Origin: Chryseobacterium sp. FH1
GTDB taxonomy: Bacteria > Bacteroidota > Bacteroidia > Flavobacteriales > Weeksellaceae
Assembly (NCBI RefSeq): GCF_000735135.1
Contig: NZ_JPLZ01000006.1
Coordinates: 248,001-312,000 of the forward strand
DNA: 64,000 nucleotides
Direction: 5' to 3'
Every line of letters begins with the position of its first letter. Position 1 is the stretch's first letter. The notes beneath the pieces are model-generated. The model saw nothing but the letters and a program-made list of their open reading frames with translations, was not told the origin of the DNA and did no database searches. The position numbers and the translations under genes were made by a program. Of this stretch, positions 14,377-23,087 are shown piece after piece.

Positions 14377-14927
14377 ATCTAATTCCCTTCCGGCTTTCTC
14401 CGCATCTGATACATTACTTCTTTCAGGAGTTTGAAGGAAGCGTAAAGAAATATGCCGGAAAGGAAGTAAAGACAATCAAGATAGAACCGGACGGATTCAT
14501 CGGAAAATTCATAGTTTCCAATCTCCGGAAGATAGATTATCCGGTAAAAAATATCTCAAGCTTCAATCTCTTCATAGAGATGACGACAATTAAGTCCAAG
14601 CGTTGGTGCAGTAAGCAAAATCTTTTCAAACGTGAGGATCTTTCCAATTCCTATGTCGAACTTCCTGCAGAACTGATGGAAGATGTGGAAGAAATGCTGG
14701 AAGACATTCTCCGCCACAATTTCTATTATTATGTTCTGGGTTACATCAAAGGCGATGACGGAAAAGTGATGCGCGGAATTCGCCAGTTTATGGATGAATA
14801 TTCACTTTGGGATTACGAATTCAATCTTTCCCAATTAAGCCGTCTTTTCTACCGGATGAAAAATGAAGGACCGGCGACCCGTCTTCAAAACAAAGGAATG
14901 TACCACGTGAAATATTCCGGCAAGTAA
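14373..14927 (+). CDS. Unknown phage protein (184 aa)
   Basis: Overlaps the previous gene by 4 nt. Contains IPFRLSPHLIHYFFQEFEGS near the start and a helical acidic stretch (AELMEDVEEMLEDILRHNF), with NFYYYVLGYIKG in the middle. No membrane segment. Its stop is 3 nt before a TGCGTCACAC promoter, so it ends a transcription unit. Family not recognised. Confidence 0.6.
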   Translation: MNLIPFRLSPHLIHYFFQEFEGSVKKYAGKEVKTIKIEPDGFIGKFIVSNLRKIDYPVKNISSFNLFIEMTTIKSKRWCSKQNLFKREDLSNSYVELPAELMEDVEEMLEDILRHNFYYYVLGYIKGDDGKVMRGIRQFMDEYSLWDYEFNLSQLSRLFYRMKNEGPATRLQNKGMYHVKYSGK

Positions 14928-14930
14928 TCC

Positions 14931-14968
14931 TGCGTCACACTTTAATTTTCCTTTACAAATTAGTTTTG
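14931..14968 (+). promoter_or_regulatory. Phage late promoter 1 (TGCGTCACAC - N20 - TAGTTTTG)
   Basis: TGCGTCACAC at 14931-14940, 20-nt spacer, TAGTTTTG at 14961-14968, then 16 nt to the start codon of the CotH-like gene. It is one of five such sites with identical spacing. The downstream box is a perfect TAnnTTTG; the upstream block replaces the usual TTG. Confidence 0.7.
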
Positions 14969-14984
14969 CTGGAAACTAATATCG

Positions 14985-17324
14985 ATGTCAAGTACTACTG
15001 ATAAAATCAATCAATTAATTCCGGATAACAACAAAGGACTCGTCAAACCCGTGGATTTGAGGAAGAGTTTTGCTTTGATTGATAACAGAATTGCCATGTT
15101 TGAAAATGGCACAAAAGGTATTCTGAAAATTGCAGATGCCAAACCTGATGCGGATGCTATTGGAATTTATAACCTGCCAGATTTCGGGGAATATGTTAAT
15201 TTGATTCCTATTGTTCCAATTGGCGAGGACTCGCCATCAGAATTACCAATTACCACCACTGACGGATATTATAACGCCGTCTATTTTGATGGCGAAACTT
15301 TTTTTCAAATAAAGTCTACGGTTGCCAGTTTATCAGAACTCAAAGATTGGAACGAAGATTCTGGAAGTTTCCCTATGACTAGGGTTTTTGAAGAGAATAT
15401 CTACAGGGTCAAGCTAGGTGAATCTGTCACCATTCAAGACATCCCTGGGCAGTCCGAAAAATGGGAAATCATAGGCATTGACGGTGTGAAAGTTGAAAAT
15501 GAAGAATTTTTGAAAGCCTGGGTTGACAAGGATGGTCTACTTCTCTTTGGGATAAGAAATGACGGTTCATTATATTCTGCAACCTTCGATTTTGAAAAGA
15601 ACAAAGTACTCACGGAAATTGCATACGATGATGAAAACAGGTTAGAATATACACGAGATTCTGAGGGGAAACTAGTTAAATCTGTAGAAGCTGACGGTAC
15701 CAATTATTTACCTATAGCACGGATAGATAACCTTGAGTTAGGCGGAATATTCCTAAAGGAAAAAGCCTTGGAAGATCTGGGAAAATCTTTGAAGACCGCA
15801 GGATTTGGCGGAGGTAAAGGTGATCAGACCGATAATACCTATATACAGCTTCCTATTCCAAAGACTATCGCATTTGTCAACTTCGAAATCAATCCTGACG
15901 AGTTACCTACCTTCAAAGGGTTCGACATTGATACTACTATGCAGTACTGGGACAAAGAAGGCAATTTCTATCAAAAAGATATAGTTCTTTCGGTTCAAGG
16001 TACATCATCAGCCGGACACTTGCGCAAGAACTTCACAATCGATTATAAAGATGCTACTATCCGTTATGAGAATTGGGCTGAACGTGATTCATACTATCTG
16101 AAATCGTTCTATACGGACGCTTTCAGAGGTCAATGTGTGATGGCTTACAGATTGTTTAAAGATGTTATCAACACACGTCCTTATAATCAAAGAAAAGCCT
16201 TCTATTCGGACTATCAAGCCCCAAATTACTGGAACGCAAAAGGCGCTATCCAGACAGATATGTCAAGCGGTGCCAATTATGTTGCAGACGGTTTTCCGGT
16301 CGCGATTCATTGCAATGGAGAATTTTATGGGGTCTACACAATCGTTCAAAAAAAGCACCGTGATAATTTCGATATGAAAAAGGGCACGGCAAAACACGTT
16401 TGGCTGGATGGTATGTTGGCCTATGATTTCTTCAACGGAAATATTATCTGGACGGATTTCGAAGTCCGTAATCCAGGAATAGACTTCGACATCAACGGGC
16501 TACCATACAATGGAGATTTCCCCACGGAAATTCCAGCTTCACCAACAAAGAATTATATCATCGCACTGAGTAATTACGTCAATCAGATAGATGCTCTCAC
16601 CACGACCGCGAGAAAGGCAAAATTTCTGGAATACTTTGATCTCAATGGAATAATGGATTATTTCCTTTTTTCAAACTTGGTAGTAAACTTTGACGGCTTT
16701 GCCAAAAACTGGCAATTCTACACTAAGGATGGTGTTAAATGGTCCATAGCACTTCACGACCTTGATAACATCTTCGGTCAATTCTGGAAAGGCAATATTA
16801 TTTTAGTGGACGAAATCCCGACAAAGATATACGGGTTAGGCGCAAAAGATCCTACCAAATATATGCACTCGCATTTTATGGACGAAACAAAACTGCGTTA
16901 CAAGCAATTAAGAGACTCAGGAATATTTTCCGCTGATTATATTACTGATAAACTCAAAGAATGGTTGGATGGAATCACTTATCCAATGCTTAAAAATGAC
17001 CTTGATAAATGGAAGGATACGCCATCATTTAGAAACTCGAAGACCAATCCTAATTGGGTCGCATACGCAATGGACGAGAGCAATCTAGCAGGTGTTCAAT
17101 CTTGGAATAGCGCGACTAATTACGCTGTCGGGGCAAAGTGTAAGATGGCATTATTGGATGATGTTTACGGATTCAAGGCATTGACCGCGAATACAAATGT
17201 AAATCCGGTAACGGGAAGTTACGAGACCTATCCGCCAGACCTCGGCTTCTTTAACTCCATCGACAGAGTTAGACAAACGATCATACAAAGAATAGCATTG
17301 ATGGATGCAACCTATAATTATTAA
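14985..17324 (+). CDS. Tail protein with CotH-kinase-like domain
   Basis: 779 aa. The N-terminal part (about 1-290, INQLIPDNNKGLVKPVDLRK...) resembles the attachment region of Bacteroidota phage tail fibres. From about 335 it reads like the CotH family: GTSSAGHLRKNFTIDY, CNGEFYGVYTIVQKKHRDNF near 445, NFDGFAKNWQFY, and HDLDNIFG near 591 corresponding to the CotH metal-binding D-x-D. CotH proteins are atypical kinases known for phosphorylating spore-coat proteins. Placed first in the fibre/lysis block, it is probably a virion tail protein. Whether it keeps kinase activity cannot be told from sequence. Confidence 0.75.
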   Translation: MSSTTDKINQLIPDNNKGLVKPVDLRKSFALIDNRIAMFENGTKGILKIADAKPDADAIGIYNLPDFGEYVNLIPIVPIGEDSPSELPITTTDGYYNAVYFDGETFFQIKSTVASLSELKDWNEDSGSFPMTRVFEENIYRVKLGESVTIQDIPGQSEKWEIIGIDGVKVENEEFLKAWVDKDGLLLFGIRNDGSLYSATFDFEKNKVLTEIAYDDENRLEYTRDSEGKLVKSVEADGTNYLPIARIDNLELGGIFLKEKALEDLGKSLKTAGFGGGKGDQTDNTYIQLPIPKTIAFVNFEINPDELPTFKGFDIDTTMQYWDKEGNFYQKDIVLSVQGTSSAGHLRKNFTIDYKDATIRYENWAERDSYYLKSFYTDAFRGQCVMAYRLFKDVINTRPYNQRKAFYSDYQAPNYWNAKGAIQTDMSSGANYVADGFPVAIHCNGEFYGVYTIVQKKHRDNFDMKKGTAKHVWLDGMLAYDFFNGNIIWTDFEVRNPGIDFDINGLPYNGDFPTEIPASPTKNYIIALSNYVNQIDALTTTARKAKFLEYFDLNGIMDYFLFSNLVVNFDGFAKNWQFYTKDGVKWSIALHDLDNIFGQFWKGNIILVDEIPTKIYGLGAKDPTKYMHSHFMDETKLRYKQLRDSGIFSADYITDKLKEWLDGITYPMLKNDLDKWKDTPSFRNSKTNPNWVAYAMDESNLAGVQSWNSATNYAVGAKCKMALLDDVYGFKALTANTNVNPVTGSYETYPPDLGFFNSIDRVRQTIIQRIALMDATYNY

Positions 17325-17335
17325 AAAACTTCACA

Positions 17336-18493
17336 ATGAATAAATGTTTAGTAACAACCTTGCCTGGTGTAGCAGTTTCGGGCAATTTGAAAAAGCTTAA
17401 TGAGATCATATTTAATTTCGTTGAGCGCCCTAACTGGGTCGCTGGTAATTCCAATTATGTAGTTATCAATATCGCTACTATCACCGCTGTGAAGTTTACG
17501 ATTGAAGATGGTTATTTCACTGACAATCTGGGGAATAATACGGGTACCACTTTTACTACTGTTACGGGAAACAACTCCATCATTATGAGAGTTGCCGGAA
17601 GCAATGCAAAGTTGAGATGTGAGAATAAATATTACATCAGTTATTTTGGTCTGCCATTTACGCCATTTTGCACGCCATTCAATGGTATCATTCCGAAGTA
17701 TATTCCAGCGATAGATTCCATAGAATTGAAGTATCTCACCAATCTGCAATACTTCAACGTTGGAATGCACTTTATGATCACCGGAGAGGCAAGCAACATC
17801 AATGGCGAGAGCTTCATCTACTACAACGCTTTCAATCCAAACTACGTCATCGATGTTTCATACAATAATTACAAGCAACCATTGATCGGTAGTGGTTATA
17901 ATATCATCAAAGGTGCAAATCTGAAAGAGTTTACAACTGGTTTCTTTGCTATAGACTTCAACATAAACGATTTCAACGACGATATAGAGATCATCGACTT
18001 TTGGGACGGCGTTTTGAAAGGTGATATAACTAACAAAAGATTTAACAAGATTAGAAGGTTGAATCTTGGTTTTGCCTTAACATTCAAGCCTTTTGAAGTA
18101 ACTGGAGATGTAGATTTCTTGACCTATGACAATCCTAATGACATTATGATAAACTTTAGGAACGCGCCTCAATTGAAAGGCAATGTAGGTGGTTTTGGAA
18201 AGCGTTGCTATCTCTTTATCTCGAATGGGATTTCTGAATTTACCTATACTCAAGGCACTGCAAGAACGCACATCATGGCGCTGAACAATGTAAAGCTTAC
18301 TAGTGGATTAGATAATTATCTGATTGATATGGCATCATTGCCTATTAATCCTGGCGTTGATACCGGAATGTACAACTCGGGTTCTGAGAAGATCATCAGT
18401 CTGATAGGTGAGAGAACATCTGCATCTAACTCGGCTGTTTCCACTCTAGTGAGCAAAGGCTTTGTTGTCATCATCAACGGTTTACCAACATAA
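17336..18493 (+). CDS. Probable tail fibre / receptor-binding protein
   Basis: 385 aa, beta-rich, Asn- and Gly-rich, without signal peptide or Cys clusters. Series of short strands such as NLQYFNVGMHFMITGEAS, and repeated aromatic/Asn turns, suggest a repetitive beta structure (solenoid or fibre). It starts 11 nt after the CotH-like tail gene and precedes the lysis genes. Receptor binding is inferred from position and composition only. Confidence 0.6.
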   Translation: MNKCLVTTLPGVAVSGNLKKLNEIIFNFVERPNWVAGNSNYVVINIATITAVKFTIEDGYFTDNLGNNTGTTFTTVTGNNSIIMRVAGSNAKLRCENKYYISYFGLPFTPFCTPFNGIIPKYIPAIDSIELKYLTNLQYFNVGMHFMITGEASNINGESFIYYNAFNPNYVIDVSYNNYKQPLIGSGYNIIKGANLKEFTTGFFAIDFNINDFNDDIEIIDFWDGVLKGDITNKRFNKIRRLNLGFALTFKPFEVTGDVDFLTYDNPNDIMINFRNAPQLKGNVGGFGKRCYLFISNGISEFTYTQGTARTHIMALNNVKLTSGLDNYLIDMASLPINPGVDTGMYNSGSEKIISLIGERTSASNSAVSTLVSKGFVVIINGLPT

Positions 18494-18503
18494 AAAACAT
18501 ACA

Positions 18504-18659
18504 ATGGAAAAGTACAACGTAATCTATAAGGACACGCAACACATCGGCACTTTCAAAGGTGGAGAAATCAATTTGCCAACTGGTTTTTCAGTAAAGGTTT
18601 TCGACACGATCGAGGAAGCTGAAGAATTTGTGAAGGAAAATCTTAGCACTTCAAAATGA
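18504..18659 (+). CDS. Small phage protein (51 aa)
   Basis: Start at MEKYNVIYKDTQHIGTF chosen over an upstream start inside the previous gene. A beta hairpin followed by an acidic helix (TIEEAEEFVKENL). Ends 1 nt before the TM-coiled-coil gene. Similar small proteins follow tail fibres in Bacteroidota phages. Function unknown. Confidence 0.55.
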   Translation: MEKYNVIYKDTQHIGTFKGGEINLPTGFSVKVFDTIEEAEEFVKENLSTSK

Positions 18660-18660
18660 A

Positions 18661-18972
18661 ATGGATAACAAAATATCAGCATTTGACAAACTCACTGGGA
18701 TCTTCCAAAAAAGACCCATCGCAAGTATGGCGGTGGTTCTTTTCATCTCGCTATATGTGTGCTACAAGGTAGTAACATCTACCTATCAGGAGCAATTGAA
18801 GCAAGCTCGTAAGGATGCTGATGTTTGTGAGGACGAGAATAGAAAATTGATTTATAATCTACTAATAAAAAATAAGATTATCGATGCCAACAGAGAGTTG
18901 GATAAAGTCGCAGACAGTGTGATAAAGCACGATACGCCCGAAGCAGTTGAAATTATTAAAGATCAGAAATAA
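18661..18972 (+). CDS. Inner-membrane coiled-coil protein, possible i-spanin
   Basis: 103 aa. One transmembrane segment at about 20-37 (IASMAVVLFISLYVCYKV), then a charged helical periplasmic-type tail, predicted coiled coil. This is the topology of Rz-like i-spanins. It is followed by a second anchored coiled-coil protein, a muramidase and a lipoprotein, so a lysis function is likely. No family signature visible. Confidence 0.6.
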   Translation: MDNKISAFDKLTGIFQKRPIASMAVVLFISLYVCYKVVTSTYQEQLKQARKDADVCEDENRKLIYNLLIKNKIIDANRELDKVADSVIKHDTPEAVEIIKDQK

Positions 18973-19670
18973 TGAACAAAAAAAACATTTTAATAGGAAT
19001 TATGGTATTTGTGATCGCAGTACTTGCGTTGAATACCGTTGAAGGTTGGTTTACTTTTTCCAAAGAAGAAAAACTTGCCGATGAATCGAAAATTGAGAAA
19101 CCGCAATTGCCTGACCTTGATTTTTACACAAATGCAATTGACAGTACTTTGCATGCCAATTTCGAGACAAACAAAGGGATCGACCCTAAAAACTATATCA
19201 CTCACAAACATTACAGTTATGTGAGCGACACGCTTGCACCTGCTCTCAAAATAAAAATGAACGAGGTGAAAGAATTGACACAGGTCAGGGCAAAATTGGA
19301 AGATAAGGTAAAAGCACAACAGGTAGAGATTGATGCTAATAAAAACAAAGTTTACCACTACAAAACAAAGTTTTTCGAAGCCACAGCAACCGATGCAGAC
19401 AGCTCTTTGAAATATGCCTACAATGCGGAAATCAACCTTTTGAAATATGATAAAAAAGAATCTCTTTTGAAAGGGAAGAAGACTTACATCGATATTTCAA
19501 GTCCTGATAAAAATATGAAGATTAACGGTGTTGAGAATTTCATAAAGGATATTTCTTCACCGCCTACAAAGTTTGGTTTAGGCGTTCAAGCTGGATATGG
19601 CTTGAATTCCGAAATGAAAATATCTCCTTACATCGGCGTTGGAGTGAGTTATAATTTAATTAGATTCTAA
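18972..19670 (+). CDS. Membrane-anchored periplasmic protein, DUF6808-like, lysis region
   Basis: 232 aa. An N-terminal membrane segment at about 6-24 is followed by a linker, a coiled coil at about 90-125 (MNEVKELTQVRAKLEDKVKA) and a C-terminus that ends in alternating strands (GLGVQAGYGLNSEMKISPY...SYNLIRF), like a pair of outer-membrane-barrel strands. Such a layout, one anchor in the inner membrane and a C-terminus suited to the outer membrane, could bridge the two as a spanin. It is also compatible with the DUF6808-type proteins of Bacteroidota phages. Overlaps both neighbours by 1 nt. Confidence 0.6.
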   Translation: MNKKNILIGIMVFVIAVLALNTVEGWFTFSKEEKLADESKIEKPQLPDLDFYTNAIDSTLHANFETNKGIDPKNYITHKHYSYVSDTLAPALKIKMNEVKELTQVRAKLEDKVKAQQVEIDANKNKVYHYKTKFFEATATDADSSLKYAYNAEINLLKYDKKESLLKGKKTYIDISSPDKNMKINGVENFIKDISSPPTKFGLGVQAGYGLNSEMKISPYIGVGVSYNLIRF

Positions 19671-20083
19671 TGGCAAAACATAGCATAGCATACAAAAAAA
19701 CCGCTGGAAACGAGGGCGGTTGGAATCACGTTAAAGGTGATAACGGTGGCGAAACTTATAAAGGAATAGCAAGAAATTATCATCCGAAATGGGAGGGTTG
19801 GAAATTGGTTGACAAGGCAAAACCATTGAAACATAATCAAATCATCAAAAATGATGAGCTTGACAAATTGGTAGTTTCTTTCTACAAAAAAAACTTCTGG
19901 GACGTCATTGGTGGTGACCAAATCGAAGATCAATTAACAGCTGATACTCTTTACGATTTTGGAGTTAATTCCGGTCACGGTCGCTCGATTCAAAACATTC
20001 AAGAAGTTCTTGGATTGCCTAAAACTGGCAAAATCACAAAAGAACTTTTGTCCGCAATTAATAATCCTGAAAAATATTTATAA
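19670..20083 (+). CDS. Endolysin, GH108 N-acetylmuramidase
   Basis: 137 aa. The EGG motif with catalytic Glu15 (AGNEGGWNHVKGDNGGETYKG) is the signature of the GH108 muramidases, which cut peptidoglycan. A PG-binding-like tail follows (ADTLYDFGVNSGHGRSIQNI...). It is shorter than the usual about 170 aa, mainly in the tail. There is no signal peptide, so export needs a holin. Its start overlaps the stop of the upstream spanin-like gene. Confidence 0.88.
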   Translation: MAKHSIAYKKTAGNEGGWNHVKGDNGGETYKGIARNYHPKWEGWKLVDKAKPLKHNQIIKNDELDKLVVSFYKKNFWDVIGGDQIEDQLTADTLYDFGVNSGHGRSIQNIQEVLGLPKTGKITKELLSAINNPEKYL

Positions 20084-20457
20084 TGAAAAATTTAATTTTA
20101 ATTCTCGTCATTTTTTTATCAGTCTTTTCTTGCAAAAGAAATGACGTGAAACCACCTGTTGTTAATGAATCTGTCATTGTTGTAGATTCATTTCCCGTGA
20201 TTGTGAAAGATACAGTTCAAATAGATTTTGGCTATCAAAAAAAATATGATTCATTGCTTGTTTTGAACTTGCGGAAAGATTTTAAAATAGACAGTTTAAC
20301 CGGTTTTAATAATAAAATAGCCAAAGATCTACTGCATCATAAATTGATAATCAAAAACGCTCAGTACTATCTCAATATTACAATCAAAAACCCATCTCAA
20401 GATAAATTTCTGAAAGGATGGATGAGACGAGCTTTAAACCAAGAAACCGTAAAGTAA
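20083..20457 (+). CDS. Lipoprotein, possible o-spanin
   Basis: 124 aa with a lipoprotein signal peptide: hydrophobic residues 4-15 then SVFSCKR, the Cys at about 17 being the acylation site. The mature part is charged, partly helical. A small outer-membrane lipoprotein directly after an endolysin matches the Rz1/o-spanin arrangement. The preceding anchored proteins would be its inner-membrane partners. Alternatively it is an accessory lipoprotein. Confidence 0.6.
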   Translation: MKNLILILVIFLSVFSCKRNDVKPPVVNESVIVVDSFPVIVKDTVQIDFGYQKKYDSLLVLNLRKDFKIDSLTGFNNKIAKDLLHHKLIIKNAQYYLNITIKNPSQDKFLKGWMRRALNQETVK

Positions 20458-21287
20458 TGAACTGCAACGCCAAACAACACAACCTTTGCCGACTAATCCA
20501 AAATTCCTACAAATCGCCTTTGTTGGCTTTTGGCGATCTTGATGTTTCTGCGGATGCTGTGACTTTGAAAATTTACACAGACCAGTTTAGCAGAATTTTG
20601 AAGCAAGAATTTAGTGGTCAAATTGATACTGAAAATAGGTTCTACTTTCCGGAATTTAATTTGCCAAAGTCTGACAACTATTTTTACGAGATCATATGGA
20701 ACCACCTTGGCAGAAATTACCTCGTAGTTTTCGGTAAATACGAAGTCAAGACAAAAGCAAATGATTGCGGTTGTGGAGATAAGTCTGATGTCATTAATAT
20801 TTCCGTCAATGATGGCGATACAGTTTTCAATGTATCATTCTCGCAAACTGTGCTTAATGTTGGCGGTGATGGTGATCCAGGTATTCCAGGTCCGAAAGGT
20901 GAAAAGGGCGATAAAGGTGATCCGTTTTTATATTCAGATTTCACTGCTGAACAATTAGCTTCTTTGAAAGGGGAAAAAGGCGATCGTGGTGATGATGGAA
21001 TTGATGGAATTCAAGGTGAACGGGGCGAAAAAGGTGCTACTATTATTCAAGGTACGACAATGCCTACTGGTGTTATTGCTACGGATGGGGATATGTATAT
21101 CAATGTTTTAACCGGCGATACTTTCATTAATGTGTTAGGAAATTGGAATCAAACGGGAAACATCAAGGGAGTCAAGGGCGATTCTGGGAATAATGGGACA
21201 TCAGTATTGGTTATTTTAGCACCTGATGAAGCGACGGCGAAAGCTTTGAGCATTTTAAATCCTAACAATGTTTATCACTGGATATAA
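20457..21287 (+). CDS. Phage fibre protein with collagen-like repeats
   Basis: 276 aa when started at MNCNAKQHNLCRL, whose ATG overlaps the previous stop; the longer frame from 20418 lies inside it. Two Gly-X-Y blocks are visible, GDPGIPGPKGEKGDKGDP at about 142-159 and a second (GEKGDRGDDGIDG...GERGEKG) at about 173-193. Before them is a DCGCGDKSD Cys-rich turn. Collagen-like repeats are common in tail fibres and give trimeric stalks. It probably forms a tail fibre with the next gene. Confidence 0.8.
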   Translation: MNCNAKQHNLCRLIQNSYKSPLLAFGDLDVSADAVTLKIYTDQFSRILKQEFSGQIDTENRFYFPEFNLPKSDNYFYEIIWNHLGRNYLVVFGKYEVKTKANDCGCGDKSDVINISVNDGDTVFNVSFSQTVLNVGGDGDPGIPGPKGEKGDKGDPFLYSDFTAEQLASLKGEKGDRGDDGIDGIQGERGEKGATIIQGTTMPTGVIATDGDMYINVLTGDTFINVLGNWNQTGNIKGVKGDSGNNGTSVLVILAPDEATAKALSILNPNNVYHWI

Positions 21288-22159
21288 TGGGAGCTGTCAA
21301 AAATTCAGGTGTTTTTAAAGGAGTTGCTGTTAATGGTCAAATCGTTAAGGGTTTGGTTAAAAATGGTGTGGTATTCTGGAGGCAACAATCTTATGATGTC
21401 TCTACACAGGCAATCATTGATTCTGCCAATTCTAAAGGCTATCCATTGCCGGTTAATCTAACGCCTTTGGATAATTTCATCCGAAATTTGAAAACTATTT
21501 CGAGTGGTAACTTTTGGGAAAAAAGGGATTCAATATTTATTTCTTCAATCATCGGTAATTCGGTAAACTACCACGGATTCAGAAAATTAAATCTAAAAAA
21601 TCCATCAGGACAAGAGCGTGTTTTTTATGGTGGTTTATCGCTCAATTCTTATGGAGGAATTCAAGGTAACGGTACCAATGCTTATACTGATCACGTTACA
21701 CTTGTTAACGAATACATCAACTTTAAACAAAATGATGCTGGTTTGATTGTTGTAAAAAGCTTGGATGCATCGGGTATTATCGTGGCAGGATTAAACTCAA
21801 ACAGCTTGTCAATTATATTAAGGGGAAATCTTTCAACTAATGTAAGGTTGAATACATTAACTGTAACTCCTTCTTTTGATAGTGGAGGGTTTGGTACTAT
21901 CGGATCGTCAAAAAATTCTATTTCCTCGCAAGTTTGTTATAATAAAGCAATATCCGCAAATCATACAGTCACATCTTTGTCGGTTCCCGCGAATGCAGTA
22001 ATACAAGAATTTAGAAATAGTGCTAATACGGCGGTTTATTACGCTATAGATAGCTTGATAACATTAATTGGAGCAAGCTACACACAAGAAGAATTTTTAC
22101 AATTTAGGACTTATTTCAATCAATATCTTGTAGAATCGGGATTTTCATCCATAGCATAA
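21287..22159 (+). CDS. Probable tail-fibre tip or receptor-binding protein (290 aa)
   Basis: Starts MGAVKNSGVFKGVAVNGQIV, a beta-repeat-like N-terminus, followed by a Gly/Asn/Ser-rich beta body (SLNSYGGIQGNGTNAYTDH). Overlaps the collagen-like gene by 1 nt. Position and composition suggest a host-binding tip. No family recognised. Confidence 0.6.
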   Translation: MGAVKNSGVFKGVAVNGQIVKGLVKNGVVFWRQQSYDVSTQAIIDSANSKGYPLPVNLTPLDNFIRNLKTISSGNFWEKRDSIFISSIIGNSVNYHGFRKLNLKNPSGQERVFYGGLSLNSYGGIQGNGTNAYTDHVTLVNEYINFKQNDAGLIVVKSLDASGIIVAGLNSNSLSIILRGNLSTNVRLNTLTVTPSFDSGGFGTIGSSKNSISSQVCYNKAISANHTVTSLSVPANAVIQEFRNSANTAVYYAIDSLITLIGASYTQEEFLQFRTYFNQYLVESGFSSIA

Positions 22160-22171
22160 ACAATTATAACA

Positions 22172-22369
22172 ATGGTAATAGCAATAATAAGTGCTGATAA
22201 AGCACACGAATTAAAAGGGAAGGTTTTCGAAAATGAAATCCTCTACAATCCCAATCAATTAGAAGATGGCAGATGGTTTATTTCGCTTCCTGAAGCGCAA
22301 TATCTAAACGCTTCTGATATTGTAGAATTATTTGACTTCGTTCGGGTGGATGATGAAAGCGAGATATAG
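22172..22369 (+). CDS. Small phage protein (65 aa)
   Basis: MVIAIISADKAHELKGKVFE ... SDIVELFDFVRVDDESEI. Acidic, compact, of a kind found after tail-fibre genes in related phages (possible chaperone). Its stop codon lies in the loop of a terminator hairpin. Confidence 0.6.
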   Translation: MVIAIISADKAHELKGKVFENEILYNPNQLEDGRWFISLPEAQYLNASDIVELFDFVRVDDESEI

Positions 22370-22386
22370 TCTCGCTTTTTTATTTT
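22356..22386 (+). terminator. Terminator overlapping the 3' end of the 65-aa gene
   Basis: AAAGCGAGA (22356-22364) and TCTCGCTTT (22370-22378) with the TAG stop in the loop, followed by TTTTATTTTG. It closes the fibre/lysis transcription unit that begins at promoter 14931. Confidence 0.85.
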
Positions 22387-22445
22387 GTTACAATTTTTAA
22401 CAAGAATTATTTTTCCATTGTTCAGAAATTTGACAACTTTGGAGA

Positions 22446-22775
22446 ATGGAAATTAGTGGAACAATACTTATAGTTGGACCTAATTATATTAGGATAAGAA
22501 CCGTCAAGAAAAAGCAAGAAATAGATGTCTTCTTTCCAGACAGTAAGGCTAAGGCTATGGAAGCCTTATATGAGCCAAATATGGGTACAACAATAGAAGT
22601 AGAAGTTCAATCTTTTGAATTTGAAAATGTGAGATATGCTAAATTTTGGGCGGTTTTTGTTATTAGACCTCGAGCAAGAAGATTAGACGATTGTCCACAT
22701 ATGGCAGCAATCAATTGGAAGAATCTTACTGATACACTATACAAGCCCGAAGATAGAGATTCATCAGATTTTTAA
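22446..22775 (+). CDS. Unknown protein (109 aa) in an intermodule gap
   Basis: MEISGTILIVGPNYIRIRTV, beta-rich first half, no motif. It is isolated from the fibre unit by a terminator and overlaps the convergent minus-strand gene by 4 nt. A Bacteroidota-type box (AACTTTGG) lies right before the start, but no good -33 is seen. Looks like a moron-type insert. Confidence 0.5.
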   Translation: MEISGTILIVGPNYIRIRTVKKKQEIDVFFPDSKAKAMEALYEPNMGTTIEVEVQSFEFENVRYAKFWAVFVIRPRARRLDDCPHMAAINWKNLTDTLYKPEDRDSSDF

Positions 22776-22972
22776 TTATTTGTCAAATACCCAAACCATA
22801 GAATCACATCTAATCTTGGCACTCTTCCTTCTTTCAAAGAAAAATATATAATATTTCCCTCTCTTCGATAATGCCAGTCTTCTGCCATCGTCAATCCCAT
22901 TACGCCGTTTTCAAGATGTGATATGATATCGTCAATCACATCGGTCTGTTGACTTATTTTAAATTCTCTCAT
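22772..22972 (-). CDS. Small minus-strand protein (66 aa), possible moron
   Basis: The only leftward gene between the repressor and the right end of the late region except a doubtful ORF at 40.4 kb. Sequence MREFKISQQTDVIDDIISHL ... LKEGRVPRLDVILWFGYL. It faces the 109-aa gene tail to tail with 4 nt overlap. Independent orientation inside a late operon is typical of lysogenically expressed accessory genes. Function unknown. Confidence 0.5.
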   Translation of the reverse strand: MREFKISQQTDVIDDIISHLENGVMGLTMAEDWHYRREGNIIYFSLKEGRVPRLDVILWFGYLTNN

Positions 22973-23044
22973 TCTTCAAAATTACCAAAGACATAAAAGA
23001 GTTGGTTACGGGTTTCCGTAATTCGTTAAAATAACAATTTCCCC

Positions 23045-23082
23045 TGCGTCACACTTTTTTTTTTGCCGGTAAATCATCTTTG
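23045..23082 (+). promoter_or_regulatory. Phage late promoter 2 (TGCGTCACAC - N20 - CATCTTTG)
   Basis: TGCGTCACAC at 23045-23054, a 20-nt spacer starting with ten T, CATCTTTG at 23075-23082. Only 5 nt separate the box from the ATG of the protease gene, so the transcript may be leaderless. Confidence 0.7.
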
Positions 23083-23087
23083 CCGGT

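Noticed and set aside
18990-19358. 122-aa minus-strand ORF
   Set aside because: Antisense to the anchored coiled-coil lysis-region protein; Cys/Phe-rich composition typical of a shadow frame.
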